Assembly: GCA_050486265.1 (NCBI GenBank)
Contig: JBJHCY010000013.1
Location: 25,475 to 89,474, forward strand
From: SLFH01 sp050486265
Lineage (GTDB): Bacteria > Planctomycetota > Phycisphaerae > Phycisphaerales > UBA1924
DNA length: 64,000 nucleotides
Direction of reading: 5' to 3'
In this document: piece after piece, positions 15,566 to 23,665 of the stretch
How the letters are laid out: every line of letters begins with the position of its first letter
How positions within the stretch are numbered: position 1 is the first letter of the stretch
The notes under the pieces: model-generated
Told to the model about the DNA's origin: nothing
Seen by the model: only the letters and a program-made list of their open reading frames with translations
Databases searched by the model: none
Made by a program: the position numbers and the translations under genes

Positions 15566-16558
15566 GTGAAGCCGCCGACCGTCCTCATCGCAGAACCCCT
15601 CGCCCAGGACGCCGTCCGCTGGCTCCGCGAGCGCTGCACCGTCATCGAACGAGCCGCAGACGACCCCGCCTTTGCCGAAGCCCTCGCCCAGGCGAACGCG
15701 CTGATCGTCCGCACCTACACAAGAGCCGACGACGCCCTGCTCGCCAAAGCCCCCAACCTCCGCGTCGTCGGACGCGCAGGCGTCGGCCTCGACAACATCG
15801 ACCTGCAGGCCTGCCGCGCACGCTCAGTCCGCGTCGTCTACACCCCCGGCGCCAACACCGACGCCGTCGCCGAGTTCGTCGTCGCAAGCATGCTCGACGC
15901 CACGCGCCACCGCCTCTACCTCCACGCACCCCTCGCCGAAAACGACTGGAACAAGCTCAGAAACGAGCTCGTCTCCGAACGCCAACTCTCCACCCTCACC
16001 CTCGGCATCTACGGCTGCGGCCGCATCGGCTCACGCCTCGCCCGCATCGCCGCCGCCCTCAACATGCGCACCCTCTACCACGACATCCGCGACATCCCCC
16101 AAGACCAACGCCACGGCGCAACACCCGTCGACCGCGAAACACTCCTCGCCGAAAGCGACATCATCTCGCTGCATGCCGACGGCCGCCCCCAAAACCGTCA
16201 TCTCTTCGACGCAGACGCCTTCGGAAGAATGCGGTCCGACGCCGTATTCATCAACGCGGCCCGCGGCTTCCTCGTCGACCCCTTCGCCCTCGCCGAGTTC
16301 ATGATCGCGCACCCCGGCGCCACAGCAATCATCGATGTCCACGAGCCCGAACCCTTCGGCCCCGACTACCCACTCCTCGACATCGACAACATCCACCTGA
16401 CCCCACACATCGCGGCCGCAACACGCGACGCAAAGAACGCCATGTCATGGGTCGTCAAAGACATCTGGAAAGTCCTCGAAGGCGAAGACCCACAAAACGA
16501 AGCTTCATACGAAAACCAATCCGAAGCAGATCACGAAGACACTGGCAACGCAAACTGA
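15566..16558 (+). CDS. D-2-hydroxyacid dehydrogenase (phosphoglycerate dehydrogenase-like)
   Basis: 330 residues, NAD-dependent D-isomer 2-hydroxyacid dehydrogenase. Substrate-domain motif GRAGVGLDNID near 70, nucleotide-binding GIYGCGRIGSRLA near 145, and the catalytic triad Arg (NAARGFLVD), Glu (DVHEPEPFG) and His (LTPHIAAAT). Closest to the SerA branch without a C-terminal ACT domain, so 3-phosphoglycerate to phosphohydroxypyruvate is likely but not proven. GTG at 15566 is preferred because GGGGGTAGAGG lies just upstream; a GTG at 15536 would add 10 residues. Runs in series with trpE and clpS. Confidence 0.85.
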   Translation: MKPPTVLIAEPLAQDAVRWLRERCTVIERAADDPAFAEALAQANALIVRTYTRADDALLAKAPNLRVVGRAGVGLDNIDLQACRARSVRVVYTPGANTDAVAEFVVASMLDATRHRLYLHAPLAENDWNKLRNELVSERQLSTLTLGIYGCGRIGSRLARIAAALNMRTLYHDIRDIPQDQRHGATPVDRETLLAESDIISLHADGRPQNRHLFDADAFGRMRSDAVFINAARGFLVDPFALAEFMIAHPGATAIIDVHEPEPFGPDYPLLDIDNIHLTPHIAAATRDAKNAMSWVVKDIWKVLEGEDPQNEASYENQSEADHEDTGNAN

Positions 16559-16590
16559 CCCCCGCTGCACAAACCACAGGACACCACGGT

Positions 16591-17709
16591 TTGGAGAAAA
16601 CCGAAGACATCGTCATCGTCGGCGCAGGCCCCATCGGCATCGAGACCGCCGCCCTCCTCAAACGCCGCGGCCTCCACGCCCGACACATCGACGCCGGCCC
16701 CATCGCCGCAACCCTCGACTGGTGGGCCCCCGGCACCAAGTTCTTCTCAAGCCCCGAACGCCTCGAAATCGCCGGCGTCCCCCTCGTCACACGCGACCAG
16801 GAAAAGGCCACACGCGAGGAATACATGGCCTACCTCCGCGCCGTCGCAACACAATACAAACTCCCCATCGAAACCTACACCAAGCTCATCGACGCCGAAC
16901 GCATCGATGCGCACAGCGCGCCCTCCCCCGAGTCCTCCCGCTTCCGCCTCACACTCCGCCGCGAACCATCAGGCCCCGCCAGCCCCAATTCAAGCCCGCA
17001 ACCCACCGAAACCGTCCTCGCCAAAAACCTCATCCTCGCCACCGGCAACATGGACCTCCCACGCCTCATCGGCGTCCCAGGCGAAACCACAACCCCGTGG
17101 GTCTCCCACTACCTGCAAGACCCCCACCACTACTACAGCAAAACCGTCCTCATCGTCGGCGGCAAGAACTCCGCCGTCGAAGCCGCGATCCGCCTCTACC
17201 GCGTCGGCGCCAAGGTCGCCGTCAGCTACCGCCGCGACCGCTTCGACCCCGAACGCATCAAGTACTGGCTGCTGCCCGAGCTCGAATGGCTCATCGACAA
17301 GGGCCGCATCGTCTTCCACCCCGAAACCGTCCCCGACAACTTCGAGCCCGGCGCAACCACACTCCGCCGCCTGAACCCCGACGCAATCAAAGAGCACGGC
17401 AGCGAACGCTTCAAAACCGCAAGCGACTTCGTCCTCCTCCTCACCGGCTACGACCAGGACAAAACCCTCTTCAAAAAACTCGGCGTCGAACTCATCGGTG
17501 AAGAACAACACCCCGCCTTCGACCGCGAAACCATGCAGACCAACATCCAAGGCCTCTTCGTCGCCGGCACCGCAACCGGCGGCAGCCAGAAACGCGCCAA
17601 AGTCTTCATCGAAACAAGCCATGTCCACGCACAACGAATCGCCGCAACACTCGCCGGCGACAAAACCAACACCCCCGACCCCGAATACGGCCGCCTCGAA
17701 GAAGCATAA
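16591..17709 (+). CDS. ypdA: YpdA-family flavoprotein disulfide reductase
   Basis: 372-residue FAD/NAD(P)-dependent oxidoreductase of the YpdA (Bdr) family, proposed to reduce oxidised bacillithiol. N-terminal FAD motif DIVIVGAGPIGIETAALLK, the segment WWAPGTKFFSSPERLEIAG typical of YpdA, and a second Rossmann motif VLIVGGKNSAVEAAIRLYR near 185. The C-terminus has NIQGLFVAGTATGG. Start is the TTG at 16591 (LEKTEDIVIVG) with AGGA 9 nt upstream, since no ATG precedes the FAD motif. A BshB1-like deacetylase at 33.5 kb strengthens a low-molecular-weight-thiol role. Confidence 0.8.
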   Translation: MEKTEDIVIVGAGPIGIETAALLKRRGLHARHIDAGPIAATLDWWAPGTKFFSSPERLEIAGVPLVTRDQEKATREEYMAYLRAVATQYKLPIETYTKLIDAERIDAHSAPSPESSRFRLTLRREPSGPASPNSSPQPTETVLAKNLILATGNMDLPRLIGVPGETTTPWVSHYLQDPHHYYSKTVLIVGGKNSAVEAAIRLYRVGAKVAVSYRRDRFDPERIKYWLLPELEWLIDKGRIVFHPETVPDNFEPGATTLRRLNPDAIKEHGSERFKTASDFVLLLTGYDQDKTLFKKLGVELIGEEQHPAFDRETMQTNIQGLFVAGTATGGSQKRAKVFIETSHVHAQRIAATLAGDKTNTPDPEYGRLEEA

Positions 17710-17739
17710 AGCCAAGCGTTGCCCGACCCACCGAGCCGG

Positions 17740-17858
17740 GTTCGCAGAGCGCAGGGCGCGAAACAGACCGTGGCCCGGGCGTCCCGCCCGGGCGAACGCG
17801 CTGCCATCAATCCCCACCCCCTTGACGCCGACCTCTGAGCAAAGCGAAGAGCCGGGTC
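17740..17858 (+). repeat. composite intergenic repeat, copy 1
   Basis: Contains GCGCAGGGCGCG, a GTGGCCCGGGCG block, and a REP-like hairpin (17824-17858: GACGCCGACCTCTGAGC...GAGCCGGGTC). The same order of blocks recurs at 23366-23468. Confidence 0.6.
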
Positions 17859-17906
17859 ACACCCCCATCGACACCAACCCCACCACCGACAATCCCACCG
17901 TCGTGC

Positions 17907-17931
17907 CACCGACCTCCAAAGGAGGTCGGTG
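17907..17931 (+). repeat. perfect 11-bp hairpin, REP-like
   Basis: CACCGACCTCC, loop AAA, GGAGGTCGGTG. A degenerate copy is near 18987-19013, and a related CCGACCTCG/CGAGGTCGG hairpin lies at 31609-31630. Belongs to the same CCGACCTC hairpin family as the longer REP-like copies. Confidence 0.65.
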
Positions 17932-17999
17932 CTCCCCACAAGCAATCTACAACAATCAAAACTCCATCCCCGCCACAAATCCCCAAACCCTCGACACCA

Positions 18000-18240
18000 A
18001 CCTCTGAGCAAAGCAAAAAGCCGGGTCAAACCCCCGCTCGCCCTCTACCCCTACAAACCCTCTCGACTCTCGCCTCTCTCCCCCTCGACCCACTCGCTCG
18101 CGCAGCGAGCGCCTCGCCCGCAAAGCGGGCGATGGGCTGTAGCCACGGGTGGAGCACAGGCCGAAGCGCAGCGCAGGACAGTGCGCAACCCGTGGAAAGC
18201 CCCCAAAAACAAAACCGCTCCGAAGGAGCGGAGGAACTCA
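18000..18240 (+). repeat. 240-bp direct repeat, copy A
   Basis: Begins with a REP-like unit (17993-18027), then a CT-rich stretch, palindromes CGCTCGCGCAGCGAGCG, CGCCCGCAAAGCGGGCG and CCGCTCCGAAGGAGCGG, and an identical block from CGATGGGCTGTAGCCACGG through GTGCGCAACCCGTGGAAAGC. Copy B at 19058-19297 is nearly identical. The two flank a single membrane-protein gene. No gene is recognised in 17710-18252. Confidence 0.85.
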
Positions 18241-18252
18241 CCACAATGAGAA

Positions 18253-18903
18253 TCAGCCCCCGACAACGCCCCCGCGCCGCGCAAGACCCGCACGACGCTC
18301 ATTGATCGCCTGCGCCACACCGAAAATCGTCATCAGAATCGCGACCATCAGCAACAGCATAAATCCAGTCCGCCGCCACCAAGACTCCTCCCAAACCGCG
18401 GCGAACAGCGGGTACATATCCTGCCCCCACATCGACTCGGAAAACCGCTGCACGACAACCATCGCCACCGCGCTAAGAAACGCATCGAGCGTCATCATCG
18501 CGAACATCACGGGCAACGCAATCGGCACAACAACCGCCGCAAGCCTCAGCATCCGAACCGGGCTGTACTCCAGCGCCCCAGGCCGCCTCACAGGTTTGTC
18601 TTCGCCATCCTTCATCCAGAAGGCGTACAAAAACCAGCGAACACGCCCGGGCAGCAGCTTCACCACAACGACCAGAAACCCGCCCACAAGCACGAGCCCG
18701 ATCGTGCCGCCCAGCCTCTGTTCAGACACTTCGACCCCAAGAAACTCACGAGGCCCGATCGCCGCGGCAAGCCCCTGAGTGACAAGCCGCCACACCGCCA
18801 CAAACAGCAACCCGATCGCAACAAACGAGAGACCCGCAACCACACGAAGCTTCCCACGCACCCGCGGCGACAAATGATCCAAACTGTACCGACCATCACG
18901 CAA
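18253..18903 (-). CDS. integral membrane protein, unknown function
   Basis: 216 residues, four clear transmembrane segments (VVAGLSFVAIGLLFVAVW; GGTIGLVLVGGFLVVVVK; LAAVVVPIALPVMFAMMTL; GFMLLLMVAILMTIFGVAQ) with charged loops. No motif recognised. A purine-rich GGAAGGAGGG lies 13 nt before the ATG. The gene is bracketed by two 240-bp direct repeats, so it could be gained, lost or inverted by recombination between them. Confidence 0.65.
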   Translation of the reverse strand: MRDGRYSLDHLSPRVRGKLRVVAGLSFVAIGLLFVAVWRLVTQGLAAAIGPREFLGVEVSEQRLGGTIGLVLVGGFLVVVVKLLPGRVRWFLYAFWMKDGEDKPVRRPGALEYSPVRMLRLAAVVVPIALPVMFAMMTLDAFLSAVAMVVVQRFSESMWGQDMYPLFAAVWEESWWRRTGFMLLLMVAILMTIFGVAQAINERRAGLARRGGVVGG

Positions 18904-19057
18904 CCGCCGCCCTCCTTCCCATCTCCGCCGAGTCTACCGCCAAACAACCGACCACACAAGCACTTTCCATGACCGCACTGTCGTGCCTCCCATCTCCAAA
19001 GGAAGTAGGTGCTCCCCCAAAGCGATCCACATCACAAACCGATCCCTACCCCTCGAC

Positions 19058-19297
19058 GCCGACCTCTGAGCAAAGCGAAGAGTCGGGTTTCCTCCCCCGA
19101 TCGACCTCTACCCCTACCAACCCTCTCGCCTCTCTCCCTTTCGACTCTCTCGCTCGCTCCGCGAGCGCCTCGCCCGCAAAACGGGCGATGGGCTGTAGCC
19201 ACGGGTGGAGCACAGGCCGAAGCGCAGCGCAGGACAGTGCGCAACCCGTGGAAAGCATCCCCAAAAACAAAACCGCTCCGAAGGAGCGGAGGAACCC
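19058..19297 (+). repeat. 240-bp direct repeat, copy B
   Basis: Near-identical to 18000-18240 including the three palindromes and the CGATGGGCTGTAGCCACGG block; begins with a REP-like unit at 19055-19088. No gene is recognised in 18904-19394. Confidence 0.85.
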
Positions 19298-19394
19298 TTG
19301 GCGGCACGCCTGACTCAAACCCGCTCACCAACACACCCCGTCACCACACAGTCACCAAAGAACACAGATTGCAACGAACTAAAGACCGCAAGCT

Positions 19395-19808
19395 TCATCG
19401 ATACAGCGTTCCGACATACACATCAACAACCGGCTCGTCATCAGAACTGTCATCCGACGGTAAAGTCGCACTAAAAAAGATGCCTGCTCGGTGAAAAACC
19501 CATGTCACTCGATTCGGTCTAGACCGGGAGCCCTTGTGCCCGAAGAATGTCTCAAGCTCCCTTGCAGTGATCGGCTTCTTCCATAGAGCCGCATGCTCGT
19601 AGGCCGCTCTCACCTTTTTCTCAGGGCTCATGCGGGTGAAAGTCTCGGGATCACCGAGCGGATGCTCGGCCAGGAATGTCAGCGGAAGCGCTTCCACACC
19701 CGGCGCAGGGAGCGCATGAAGCTCTTCCTCATACTGCACCGCCTGTCTGCAGGAAACGCACGCAACAGTCGCCGCAAGCAGAACCAGTTTCACTGAGAGC
19801 TTGACCAT
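19395..19808 (-). CDS. putative lipoprotein
   Basis: 137 residues starting MVKLSVKLVLLAATVACVSC, a lipoprotein signal with Cys 20 as the lipidated residue. The mature part is unfamiliar: an Ala/Pro-rich linker (ELHALPAPGVEALPL), a helical segment with DPETFTRMSPEKKVRAAYE, and a beta-rich end RVTWVFHRAGIFFSATLPS then VVDVYVGTLYR. Start chosen at the signal peptide; a GGGGCGG tract is upstream on the minus strand. Base composition is slightly less GC-rich than its neighbours. Confidence 0.65.
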   Translation of the reverse strand: MVKLSVKLVLLAATVACVSCRQAVQYEEELHALPAPGVEALPLTFLAEHPLGDPETFTRMSPEKKVRAAYEHAALWKKPITARELETFFGHKGSRSRPNRVTWVFHRAGIFFSATLPSDDSSDDEPVVDVYVGTLYR

Positions 19809-20039
19809 CGATCCGCCCCGATCAGTGGCGCTCGCACGAAGGACGCCCAGACACAACCACAGCCTAACGGCTACTCGAGCCGAGGCCAAGCCCTTTCTAC
19901 CTCAAGCAACGCAAAATGCAGGCCGCGTGCGAAACGGATACCTATCGCATTGGCAGAGACCACCCACCCGCGCGCGCAAAAACACGACGATACACCCCCT
20001 CGCCCTTGAACCCGACCCCCAACCCCATACCTTCGCGGC

Positions 20040-20475
20040 ATGCAAGCCGCACAAGACCCACTCGCTGACTTCACCCCCGAAGAGATCGAAGAGGCCACCC
20101 ACGCCCTCCTCGACGACTGGTGCAAGCCCGGCTTCTCCGAGCTCGATCTCAGCCGCACCCACGAGCTCACCCTGCGGCAGATCCTCGCCCTCGCCTCACG
20201 CCCCGCCTTCCAATCAGCCCTCGAAACACTCCGAGCCCTCAAACAACTCCGCGCCCCCGCCATAGAACTGGCGACGCGCCAACTCATCCACGAACGCCTC
20301 TGCAACCTCGCCCAACACGAACCCATCAACGGCGCCTTCGCCAAAGAACTCCGCCTCGCCATCAAACAGTTGATGGAACTCTTCCCTCAGCCTCCTACCC
20401 AATCTCGTGGCACATGCGTCCCGCCTACTCCGAACCCCGCGCCCAGCGCCCCACTCCCCGCGCCCTGGCGAAGCC
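20040..20475 (+). CDS. hypothetical protein, 3' end unresolved
   Basis: Helical soluble protein beginning MQAAQDPLADFTPEEIEEAT; about 120 residues look like real coding sequence, with Leu-heptad spacing in SALETLRALKQLRAP and a C-terminal ELRLAIKQLMELF. Near 20399 it passes into Pro/Thr-rich low-complexity translation where a heptamer-type C-rich tract begins, and no stop occurs in frame until 22154, far inside pheT in another frame. None of the three frames has an early stop, so the native C-terminus has probably been lost to rearrangement. TACCTT lies 6 nt before the ATG, fitting a leaderless message. Confidence 0.5.
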
Positions 20476-20967
20476 CTATCGCTGCCACGCCAACCCCGCA
20501 AGCCGATCCACAAGCTGCCGCGCCGCCTCGCCGTCCGCATCATCCGCATCCACACTCACCGCAACGATCTCGCGACGCCCCTCGCGCGAAACCGAGATCA
20601 CCGCGACCGGCCGATCAGGCAACGGCACAAAGCTCTCCGCCGACGCGATCCGGAACGGATGGTCCGGACGCAACAACGCCGAATCCTCGAGCAGACGCCA
20701 CAAACGCTCAACCTGCCGATGGTCCAGCGTCCGCGTCCGCGCCGGATAGCTCGCGGCAACCGCCCCCTCACCGATCGCCGCACGCAGCGAGCCGTCAGGC
20801 TCCACGATGTACTGCGCCGGCCTCGCCCAACGCGCAGGCCGCTCACCCTCAGCAGGCGGCGCATACACCGTCACCGCCAACGCAAAGTCATCCGGCGGCA
20901 AGTTCTCCACCGTCCGATACGCCGTCGTACACCCCGAAGCCAAAACACCAAACAACAACGCCAGCAC
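20476..20967 (-). CDS. putative lipoprotein
   Basis: 163 residues from GTG 20967: VLALLFGVLASGC is a short lipoprotein signal with the lipobox Cys at 13, then TTAYRTVENLPPDDFALAVTVY and a beta-rich domain (AQYIVEPDGSLRAAIGEG, VAVISVSREGRREIVAVSVD). The signal lacks the usual basic N-terminus; a repeat (20975-21002) abuts the start, so the original 5' end may have been cut off. Function unknown. Converges on the unresolved gene at 20040. Confidence 0.55.
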   Translation of the reverse strand: MLALLFGVLASGCTTAYRTVENLPPDDFALAVTVYAPPAEGERPARWARPAQYIVEPDGSLRAAIGEGAVAASYPARTRTLDHRQVERLWRLLEDSALLRPDHPFRIASAESFVPLPDRPVAVISVSREGRREIVAVSVDADDADGEAARQLVDRLAGLAWQR

Positions 20968-20974
20968 GAAAGAC

Positions 20975-21002
20975 CTGTGGCACTGGCGGCTCGCCCGCCA
21001 GT
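20975..21002 (+). repeat. 28-bp hairpin repeat, copy 1
   Basis: CTGTGGCACTGGCGGC followed by TCGCCCGCCAGT, a hairpin with ACTGGCGG/CCGCCAGT arms. The second copy is at 23322-23349 with one loop base different. Confidence 0.7.
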
Positions 21003-21117
21003 CTCCCCTCCCAAGTGGCACGGCTCGCCGAGCCCTGTCTCCCCCCTCTACCCAACCTCCGCTCGCCTGCTCGCCTGCTCGCCTCTCCCCCCTCACCCGG
21101 CAAAGCCGGGCGACCCA

Positions 21118-21147
21118 ACACCCCACGCCCCACACCCCACACCCCGC
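21118..21147 (+). repeat. heptamer array (CRCCCCA)n upstream of pheT
   Basis: Four to five units, followed by an 8-bp hairpin GCACGGGC-CAAAC-GCCCGTGC (21146-21166) and TCTTTT, about 30 bp before the pheT ATG. Confidence 0.75.
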
Positions 21148-21196
21148 ACGGGCCAAACGCCCGTGCGCGCTCTTTTCGCGTCTACCCTTCTGCCCC

Positions 21197-23311
21197 ATGG
21201 ATATCAGCCTCCGCTGGATCAATCAGTACCTCAGCCCGGGCGACCTCACGGCACACGAAGCCGACGAGCTCCTCACCGCCACGGGGTTCCCGCTCGAAGA
21301 AGTCCGCCCGCTCCCGAGCGGCGACACCTTCCTCGATGTGGAGGTTACCTCCAACAGAGGCGACTGCCTCTGCCATGTCGGTCTGGCGCGTGAAATCGCC
21401 GCCTCCGCCGCCGCTGCAACCCCAAGACGCCTCAAACTCCCTCCCTTCAAGCTCTCTAGAGGCCGAGGCCCCGTCGCCGATCAGCTCACCCTCCGCAACA
21501 CCACGCCGGAGGTCTGCCCCCGCTTCACCGCCCGCGTCATCCGGGGCGTCAAGGTCGGCCCCAGCCCCGCCTGGCTCGCAGAACGCCTCGAAGCCGTCGG
21601 CCAGCGGCCCATCAACAACATCGTCGATGTCACCAACTTCATCACCTTCGAGCTCGGCCACCCCTGCCATGTCTTCGATCTGGCCCGCCTCGCCGGCCGA
21701 ACCCTCGAAATCCGCTACGCACGCGACGCCGAGCCCCTCACCACGCTCGACGGCAAGGCCCGAAAGCTCCGTAAGACCGACCTCGTCGTCGCCGATAGCG
21801 AGCGGGCCCAGTCCCTCGCCGGCGTCATCGGCGGACAGGATTCAGAAGTCACAGACCAGACCGTCGACATCGTCCTCGAAATGGCGACCTGGGACCCCGT
21901 CACCGTCCGCACCGCCGCCCGGGCCCACAACATCCGCACCGACGCGAGCTACCGCTTCGAGCGAGGCGTCTCCCCCCTGGAAATCCCCGACGCCGCCGCA
22001 AGGGCCGCCGCACTCATCCTCGAAGTCGCCGGGGGCGAGCTCGCCGACGGCATGCTCGACGAGGGCGCCCCGCTCCCCGAGCCGCGCTCGGTCGACATGC
22101 GCCCCAGCCGCTGCGAAGAGATCCTCGGCGACACCATCCCCGTCGCCGAGATGATCCACAACCTCCGAGCCCTCGAGATCAGCGTCGAGCAGATCGACGA
22201 CGACACCCTCCGCTGCGAAATCCCCCCCTTCCGAGGCGACCTCTCCCGCGAGATCGACCTGATCGAGGAAGTCGCCCGAACCCGCGGGCTCGACGCGGTC
22301 CCCGTCGCCGAGATGCTCGCCCTCCGCGTCCAGCCGCCGCAGGAAGAACAGCGGGCGCTGCGCGAGATCGGCTCGGTCCTCACCGGGCTCGGTTTCTACG
22401 AGACCGTCACCTTCAGCTTCGTCTCACCCGCCGCCGCCGAGCCCTTCACGCCCAACGGTCTCGCCGCCATCAGCGTCGACGACGACCGGCGCGGTGCCGA
22501 GCCGACCCTCCGCCCCAGCGTCCTGCCCGGCCTGCTCGCCTGCCGACGCGCCAACCAGCACGCCCAGGCCGACCCGCCCGGAGGCGTCCGCCTCTACGAA
22601 CGCTCCGCCGTCTTCGCCGAGAAACCCGGCAAGCATGGCCCAGAGACCGACGAACACCGCCGACTCGCCATGCTCATGGATGTCCCGGGAACCGGACGCA
22701 AGCGTTCCGAAGACGACCTGCAGACCGGCGTCCGCCAGCTCCGCGGCGTCATCGAAGCCCTCGCCCGCGCGATGGCCGGGCCCGACGCCCGCCTCGATCT
22801 GGACCCCCACTCCCCGAGTTGCAGTGCATTCGATGCAAGCGCCTGCGCCAAGGTCATGCTCGCGGCCGGACCCGAATCGCCTCGCCGCAACATCGGCTGG
22901 ATCGGCCTGATCGCCCCGGGCGTGCTCAAGCAGTACGACCTGCAGATCCCCGCTGTCGCGGCCGAGCTCGAGATCGACGCGCTCGTGCACTTCTACCCGC
23001 CCAAGGCCGCCGTCAACCCCCTCGCCCAGTTCCCGGGCATCGAACGCGACCTCTCGCTCGTGCTCGATGAGCGGGCGCAGTGGGCCGAGGTCGAGCGGAT
23101 CGTCCGCGACGCCTCGCCCGACAAGATGGAATCCCTCGCTTTCGTCGGCGTCTACCGAGGCCAGCAGGTCGGCAAGGGCAAAAAGTCCCTCACCCTCCGC
23201 GTCCGCTTCCGCGACGAAGAACGCACCCTCCGCCACGAAGAGGTCGACCCCCAGATGGACGCCCTTATCCAACGCTTCAGAAACGATCTGAACGCCGAAA
23301 TCAGGGCTTAG
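21197..23311 (+). CDS. pheT: phenylalanyl-tRNA synthetase beta subunit, lacking the B2 insert
   Basis: Beta subunit of the heterotetrameric Phe-tRNA ligase. 704 residues against about 795 in E. coli. Segments: B1 core MDISLRWINQYLSPGDL, then directly FLDVEVTSNRGDCLCHVGLA; B3/B4 with INNIVDVTNFITFELGHPCH; B5 with TVDIVLEMATWDPVTVR and TDASYRFERGVSP; the catalytic-like module; and the C-terminal anticodon-recognition B8 fold from about 610 (FPGIERDLSLVLDE, KKSLTLRVRFR). The EMAP/OB-fold tRNA-binding domain (B2) that normally sits between the first two segments is missing. pheS is not adjacent. TACCCT ends 8 nt before the ATG, with no Shine-Dalgarno sequence. Confidence 0.92.
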   Translation: MDISLRWINQYLSPGDLTAHEADELLTATGFPLEEVRPLPSGDTFLDVEVTSNRGDCLCHVGLAREIAASAAAATPRRLKLPPFKLSRGRGPVADQLTLRNTTPEVCPRFTARVIRGVKVGPSPAWLAERLEAVGQRPINNIVDVTNFITFELGHPCHVFDLARLAGRTLEIRYARDAEPLTTLDGKARKLRKTDLVVADSERAQSLAGVIGGQDSEVTDQTVDIVLEMATWDPVTVRTAARAHNIRTDASYRFERGVSPLEIPDAAARAAALILEVAGGELADGMLDEGAPLPEPRSVDMRPSRCEEILGDTIPVAEMIHNLRALEISVEQIDDDTLRCEIPPFRGDLSREIDLIEEVARTRGLDAVPVAEMLALRVQPPQEEQRALREIGSVLTGLGFYETVTFSFVSPAAAEPFTPNGLAAISVDDDRRGAEPTLRPSVLPGLLACRRANQHAQADPPGGVRLYERSAVFAEKPGKHGPETDEHRRLAMLMDVPGTGRKRSEDDLQTGVRQLRGVIEALARAMAGPDARLDLDPHSPSCSAFDASACAKVMLAAGPESPRRNIGWIGLIAPGVLKQYDLQIPAVAAELEIDALVHFYPPKAAVNPLAQFPGIERDLSLVLDERAQWAEVERIVRDASPDKMESLAFVGVYRGQQVGKGKKSLTLRVRFRDEERTLRHEEVDPQMDALIQRFRNDLNAEIRA

Positions 23312-23321
23312 GGCGACAGAT

Positions 23322-23349
23322 CTGTGGCACTGGCGGCTTGCCCGCCAGT
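23322..23349 (+). repeat. 28-bp hairpin repeat, copy 2
   Basis: Near-identical to 20975-21002, here just after the pheT stop codon; it leads directly into the composite repeat. Confidence 0.7.
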
Positions 23350-23365
23350 GTTTCCGGTGGCCAGG

Positions 23366-23468
23366 CGCCCAGCGCAGGGCGCGTGAAAGATCGTGGCCCG
23401 GGCGATAGCGCTGACACCGATCTCCACAACTTGGACGCCGACCTCTGAGCAAAGCGAAGAGTCGGGTC
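23366..23468 (+). repeat. composite intergenic repeat, copy 2
   Basis: Same block order as 17740-17858: GCGCAGGGCGCG, GTGGCCCGGGCG, then the REP-like hairpin GACGCCGACCTCTGAGC...GAGTCGGGTC (23434-23468). The whole 354-bp spacer 23312-23665 holds only repeats and the terminator. Confidence 0.6.
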
Positions 23469-23602
23469 CCTTCCCGCCGCGCCAAGACACTGTCCGGCAA
23501 GCCGCCAGCGTCACATCGACCCACGGCCCGATCTTCCTCAACTCCGGCTCGCCTCTCTCGCCCGGCGAAGCCGGGCCCCCACGCCCAACACCCTTTCTCA
23601 AA

Positions 23603-23643
23603 AAACATCCGGCCCGGGCTAAGCCCGGGCCGGAGTTGTTTTT
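23603..23643. terminator. bidirectional intrinsic terminator
   Basis: Perfect 11-bp stem CCGGCCCGGGC (23609-23619) and GCCCGGGCCGG (23623-23633), loop TAA. T-run on the plus side (TTGTTTTT) and A-run before it (AAAAAA), so it can end both pheT transcripts and the convergent porin transcript. Confidence 0.9.
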
Positions 23644-23665
23644 CAGACTCGGTCAGGAACGCTGG

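Noticed and set aside
18000..19297. Insertion sequence or composite transposon
   Set aside because: No transposase, no terminal inverted repeats of IS type and no visible target duplication.
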